A stretch of 34,493 nt of DNA from Phycisphaerae bacterium (GTDB lineage: Bacteria; Planctomycetota; Phycisphaerae; UBA1845; UTPLA1): assembly GCA_016935885.1 (NCBI GenBank), contig JAFGQA010000486.1, forward strand, positions 1 through 34,493, given 5' to 3'. The position numbers and the translations under genes are program-made. Of this stretch, positions 31,036 through 34,493 are shown piece by piece. Each line of letters starts with the position of its first letter. The first letter of the stretch is position 1. The notes under the pieces are model-generated. The model searched no databases and was not told the origin of the DNA. It saw only the letters and a list, made by a program, of their open reading frames with translations.

Positions 31036-33168
31036 TCACTCAATGTACCCGTGTCGCCGCAGCAGGTCCCGCTGCAACGCCGGGGGCATCGGCTCGTACG
31101 AAAACGGCTCCATCGACCAGCTCGCTCGTCCCTGCGTCAGCGTTCGCAGCTTCGTGGCGTACTGGAACATCTCCGCCAACGGCGCGTGGGCTTGAATCAC
31201 CCGGTGTTGGCCGCGGATTTCGGTATCCTGAATCACGCCCCGCCGCATGCTGAGGTCGCCGCTCACCGCTCCGAAGTACTCGTCCGGAACCGAGACCTCC
31301 AGCCTCATCACCGGCTCGAGCATCACCGGGCCCGCCTTCTTCAACGCCTCCTCAAACGCCAGTCGGGCGGCGTTTTCGAACGCCAACTCCGAGCTGTCCC
31401 TCTCGTGCTCTTTCCCGTCGAGCAGCCTCGCCCGGACGTTCAGCAACTCGTATCCCCCGAGAACGCCCACCTGCAACGAGTCGCGGATACCTCGTTCCAC
31501 CGCTTCCACATACAACCTGCGGATCGCCCCGGCCTCCGTGGCATCCACAAACTCAAACGACTTGCCGCCCTCGGCCTGCTCAAGAGGCTCGACGCGCAAC
31601 CTGACCACCGCATACTGTCGCTGCGTGGCCGTCTGGCGAATGAAGCTGGCCTCGGCCTCCGCGGTCCGTGTAATCGTCTCGCGGTACGCCACCAGCGGCT
31701 TTCCCACGTTCACCGGGACGTGCAGGTCCTTCTCCAACTTATAGGTCAACACATCGAGGTGCAGCTCCCCCATGCCGCTAATGATCGTCTGCCCCGTTTC
31801 CTCGTTGTAGGCCTGTCGGAACGTCGGATCTTGGCGGGCCATCTTCTGCAGGGCAGCGGCCATGTTTTCGCGGTCCTTCGTGCTTCGCGGCTCCACCGAA
31901 ACGCTGATCACTGGCGTTGGAAACTCGATCCGCTCCAGGATCACCGGATGCCTGACATCACACAGTGTGTCACCCGTCACGGCATCCTTCAGCCCCACAC
32001 AGGCTACGATGTCGCCCGGCAGCGCCTCGCTGATCTGCTCGCGGCGCTTGGCAAACATCCGAAACATGCGGCTCAGGTTTTCCTTCTTGCCGCTGTTGGC
32101 GTTGTAGACCCGCGTACTGCTCTTCAGTACGCCGCTATAGACGCGCAGGTAGTACAAATCCAACGGCTTGTCCGCGACGATCTTGAAGATCATCGCCGAC
32201 ATCGGCTCCGTCTTCCTCGGATGACGTTCGACAAGCGCGTGGTCCTTCAACGATTTGGCCCCCTGGATCGCCGGCCGATCAAGCGGCGACGGCAGATACC
32301 AGACCACACCGTCAAGAAGCCTTTGCACGCCGATGTTCTTCAACGCCGAACCGCAGAACACTGGATATAGACGCCTGACTAATGTTGCCCGCCGTAGTGC
32401 CCGACGGATCTCCTCCTCGCCGAGCGGCACGTCCTCCAAGTACTTCTCCATCAGCGCGTCATCGGTTTCCGCCACCCTCTCCTCGAGCTCGTGACGCCAC
32501 CTCCGGGCCGCCTCGACCAGTTCCGCGGGGATGTCCTCGTCCTTGATCGTCTGTCCCCGCTCCCCCACGAACCGGCACGCCCTCATCGTCAGCAGATCGA
32601 CGACGCCGGCGAACGAGTCCTCCGCCCCGATCGGAATCTGCACCGCCGCCGGCCGCGCCCCCAGGCGCTTCTCAATCGACGCCACCGACATCGCGAAGTC
32701 CGCGCCGATCTTGTCCATCTTGTTGATGAAACAGATGCACGGCACCCCGTACTTCCGCGCCTGGCGCCAGACCGTCTCCGACTGCGCCTCGACCCCCTCC
32801 TTTCCGTCGAACACCACGACCGCTCCGTCGAGCACGCGAAGACACCGCTCCACCTCCGCCGTGAAATCCACGTGCCCCGGCGTGTCGATCAGGTTGACGG
32901 TGTGGTCCTTCCACAGGAACGTCACCGCCGCGCTGAAGATCGTGATCCCCCGATCCTGCTCCTGCTCATCGAAGTCCGTCGCCGTCGTCCCGTCGTCGAC
33001 CTCCCCGATCCTGTGCGTCTTGCCCGCGTAATGCAGGATTCGCTCGGTGGTCGTCGTCTTGCCGGCGTCGATGTGTGCGGTGACGCCGATGTTACGCACG
33101 TTGCCTAGGTCTGATGGGTCCGATGTGCCGTCCTCGTCCGATGATTCATCTGAAGATGCGGTAGGCAT
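31036..33168 (-). CDS. fusA: Translation elongation factor G
   Basis: The protein has 710 residues from ATG 33168, chosen because the frame upstream is not EF-G-like and GGGAG lies about 10 nt before it. An acidic, Ser-rich tail ([16 protein letters not shown]) precedes the G domain. G1 is [14 protein letters not shown]2 RGITI, G3 [15 protein letters not shown]4 NKMDK, then domain II, III ([19 protein letters not shown]), IV ([15 protein letters not shown]) and V ([18 protein letters not shown]). All expected domains are present. It drives translocation, or ribosome recycling, with GTP hydrolysis. Planctomycetes and relatives often carry several EF-G paralogues. No rpsL, rpsG or tuf gene is adjacent, so this may be one of those rather than the str-operon copy. 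Confidence 0.92.
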   Translation of the reverse strand: MPTASSDESSDEDGTSDPSDLGNVRNIGVTAHIDAGKTTTTERILHYAGKTHRIGEVDDGTTATDFDEQEQDRGITIFSAAVTFLWKDHTVNLIDTPGHVDFTAEVERCLRVLDGAVVVFDGKEGVEAQSETVWRQARKYGVPCICFINKMDKIGADFAMSVASIEKRLGARPAAVQIPIGAEDSFAGVVDLLTMRACRFVGERGQTIKDEDIPAELVEAARRWRHELEERVAETDDALMEKYLEDVPLGEEEIRRALRRATLVRRLYPVFCGSALKNIGVQRLLDGVVWYLPSPLDRPAIQGAKSLKDHALVERHPRKTEPMSAMIFKIVADKPLDLYYLRVYSGVLKSSTRVYNANSGKKENLSRMFRMFAKRREQISEALPGDIVACVGLKDAVTGDTLCDVRHPVILERIEFPTPVISVSVEPRSTKDRENMAAALQKMARQDPTFRQAYNEETGQTIISGMGELHLDVLTYKLEKDLHVPVNVGKPLVAYRETITRTAEAEASFIRQTATQRQYAVVRLRVEPLEQAEGGKSFEFVDATEAGAIRRLYVEAVERGIRDSLQVGVLGGYELLNVRARLLDGKEHERDSSELAFENAARLAFEEALKKAGPVMLEPVMRLEVSVPDEYFGAVSGDLSMRRGVIQDTEIRGQHRVIQAHAPLAEMFQYATKLRTLTQGRASWSMEPFSYEPMPPALQRDLLRRHGYIE

Positions 33169-33372
33169 TGCATCCAAACTCCCAGAACACTCCCTGCCGC
33201 CCCCCACAGAAAACCAGCGAGGCAGTATATCATCATCCGCGCGTCGCCGGGACATCATTCCGCCGAAAGCCACGCGCCCAAGCGCCCCTCACCTGGATTC
33301 GCCCGTCCGGCTTGCCGCTTGACGGAACGCCCAGACCCGCGCCGCAACAACACGGAATGGAAGCCCGACGCC

Positions 33373-34074
33373 CTACACCGACCCCGTGCAGCCCCCGGCG
33401 TCCCCCCGTTCCAGGTCCAACAGAAACTGCTTTCGCCACGGCTCCCCACCGTAGCCACCCAGTTTGCCGTCCTTGTTCACAACACGATGACATGGAATGA
33501 CGATGGCGATGCGATTCGTCCCGTTGGCCGTCCCCACAGCCCGCTGCGCCCTTGGCTTGCCGATGTCGACCGCCACCTGTTCGTACGACACCCTCTCCCC
33601 ATAAGGAATCCTCAGCAGCCGCTCCCACACCGCCTGCTGGAACGCCGTACCAGGATAGGCGATCGGCACCGTAAACGTTCGCAGCTTCCTCGCGAAGTAC
33701 CGGGCCACTTCATCCTTCAGTCGCTCGGTGTGTTCATTGTCACCAGGCACGATCGCGCAGCGGAACCGCCTGCGCAGTGCGCCAAGCACCGCGGGGCGGA
33801 GCAGACGGCCGTCGGGCCCAAACGGCCCCGATGTTCCACCAGACGGGACCGTGCGATCCATGTGGGCGCGTCCCCCGAGCAAGCTCGGTGGCTCCTGCGG
33901 CGCCAACGCCTGCGGATCCACGAACTCCAACATGCAAACGGCCTTCGCCGTGGCGCCTGCCACCAACCACCCGATCGGGCTCTCGATCGTCGTCGTCACG
34001 ATGCTGTCGGCGTTGCGACCGCGGACCGCTGCCTGGTCAGCACGCCTCACCTGATCATAGATCTGGACAATCAT
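33373..34074 (-). CDS. ogt: Methylated-DNA--protein-cysteine methyltransferase (Ogt/MGMT)
   Basis: The protein has 233 residues from ATG 34074, with GAGG 9 nt upstream; the open frame extends to 34392 but that part is repeat-rich and not family-like. The N-terminal domain has TTTIESPIGWLVAGATAKAV, and the catalytic domain GTAFQQAVWERLLRIPYGER, then IPCHRVV with the alkyl-acceptor Cys195, and GKLGGYGGEPWRKQFLL. It removes O6-alkyl groups from guanine in a suicidal reaction. Residues about 58-92 (QEPPSLLGGRAH to SGPFGPDGR) interrupt the N-terminal domain. Their DNA holds a family B palindrome (33872-33890), so this is a repeat-derived insertion. The fold's active domain is untouched. Confidence 0.92.
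   Translation of the reverse strand: MIVQIYDQVRRADQAAVRGRNADSIVTTTIESPIGWLVAGATAKAVCMLEFVDPQALAPQEPPSLLGGRAHMDRTVPSGGTSGPFGPDGRLLRPAVLGALRRRFRCAIVPGDNEHTERLKDEVARYFARKLRTFTVPIAYPGTAFQQAVWERLLRIPYGERVSYEQVAVDIGKPRAQRAVGTANGTNRIAIVIPCHRVVNKDGKLGGYGGEPWRKQFLLDLERGDAGGCTGSV
33872..33890. repeat. Family B palindrome inside ogt
   Basis: Arms CCGAGC (33875-33880) and GCTCGG (33883-33888), extended by GC-rich flanks. On the coding strand it reads GAGCCACCGAGCTTGCTCGG, a variant of the unit at 3261, translated as EPPSLLGG. Confidence 0.7.
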
Positions 34075-34493
34075 GCCGTCGTACCTCTTGGAGCGGCGCA
34101 ACCGCAGCGCCGAACGGATTGACCACGACCTCGTGGAACCTCCGGCACCAACGTCGGCGGGCTCCTGCGCACCCAACTTTAGTCCTCGGGCATCTCGCCC
34201 ATCACTCTCACACACTGGCCCCTGTTTGTCAATTGCTTTGGAAGGGCGCATCTCCCTTCGGCTCCGTGACACGTCCGTTGGCACTCGATTCTGGGCGCCA
34301 CGGGCGGCTTCCCCGCTCGTGCGGTCTTTCCGGTGAACGCCTGCGGCATACACACTGGCAGGCAAGCTGCCAGTGGCACCTGCCGGGTCCATGACAGTTC
34401 AGGCGTGGGTAGAACCGAGCCCCAAGCGCGAGCGCGGGGTCTTCGTGGGCGGACCGTTGGCTTTCAGACCTGCCTGTCGGCAGACAGACCCAC
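34075..34493. other. Gene-free right end of window
   Basis: It lies upstream of ogt. It carries a family C palindrome at 34354-34379 and a small TGCCTGTCGGCA palindrome at 34471-34482. The ogt promoter should lie here. No gene is recognised. Confidence 0.5.
34354..34379. repeat. Family C palindrome upstream of ogt
   Basis: Arms ACTGGCAG and CTGCCAGT around GCAAG, ending CCAGTGGCAC. It shares the CCAGTGGCAC end with the palindromes inside the giant coiled-coil gene. Confidence 0.7.

Noticed and set aside
30772..32370. A 532-residue open frame antisense to EF-G
   Set aside because: It is a shadow of the conserved EF-G gene; its composition (rich in R, H, L) is typical of antisense frames in GC-rich DNA.

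Overview
The window looks like a piece of a GC-rich Planctomycetota genome, probably of the Phycisphaerae type and possibly metagenome-derived. This placement is inferred from gene content: a subtilase with thrombospondin type-3-like calcium repeats, a very long coiled-coil/FHA gene pair, an orphan mraZ, paired ClpPs behind trigger factor, and a high density of short palindromic repeats both between and inside genes. No rRNA gene or other decisive marker is present.

Layout. 1-1250 (+): two ends of a broken site-specific DNA methyltransferase flank an intact DUF4145-type gene that replaces its middle. 1251-2091: no gene, with decaying duplicated and inverted repeats. 2092-4861 (-): a secreted helical protein followed by a radical SAM enzyme of the AmmeMemoRadiSam type. 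The radical SAM gene is interrupted by one in-frame TGA exactly where a conserved Cys is expected, followed by a SECIS-like hairpin, so it is probably a selenoprotein. 4862-5708: no gene, one 98-bp mobile repeat. 5709-7633 (-): mraZ and a GT4 glycosyltransferase separated by a good intrinsic terminator. 7801-17191 (-): a two-gene unit, an FHA/coiled-coil protein and a 2208-residue coiled-coil protein whose C-terminus resembles a Wzz-type membrane protein. 17805-21594 (-): trigger factor, two ClpP peptidases and a lipoprotein. 22286-24805 (-): a lipid A-type acyltransferase, a CPBP membrane protease and a small tail-anchored protein. 25251-30636 (+): an S9 peptidase and the secreted subtilase. 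31036-34074 (-): Ogt/MGMT and an EF-G.

Two observations stand out. The first is the predicted selenocysteine radical SAM protein with a Tat-like leader. The second is a set of short palindromic elements. Three copies are exactly 98 bp long, with 12-bp inverted ends and apparent 4-bp target duplications; two related copies are 56 bp. Smaller GC-rich palindromes have entered the reading frames of several genes (S9 peptidase, subtilase leader, Ogt, FHA protein, giant coiled-coil protein, probably the acyltransferase) without breaking them. They add low-complexity peptides to otherwise conserved proteins.
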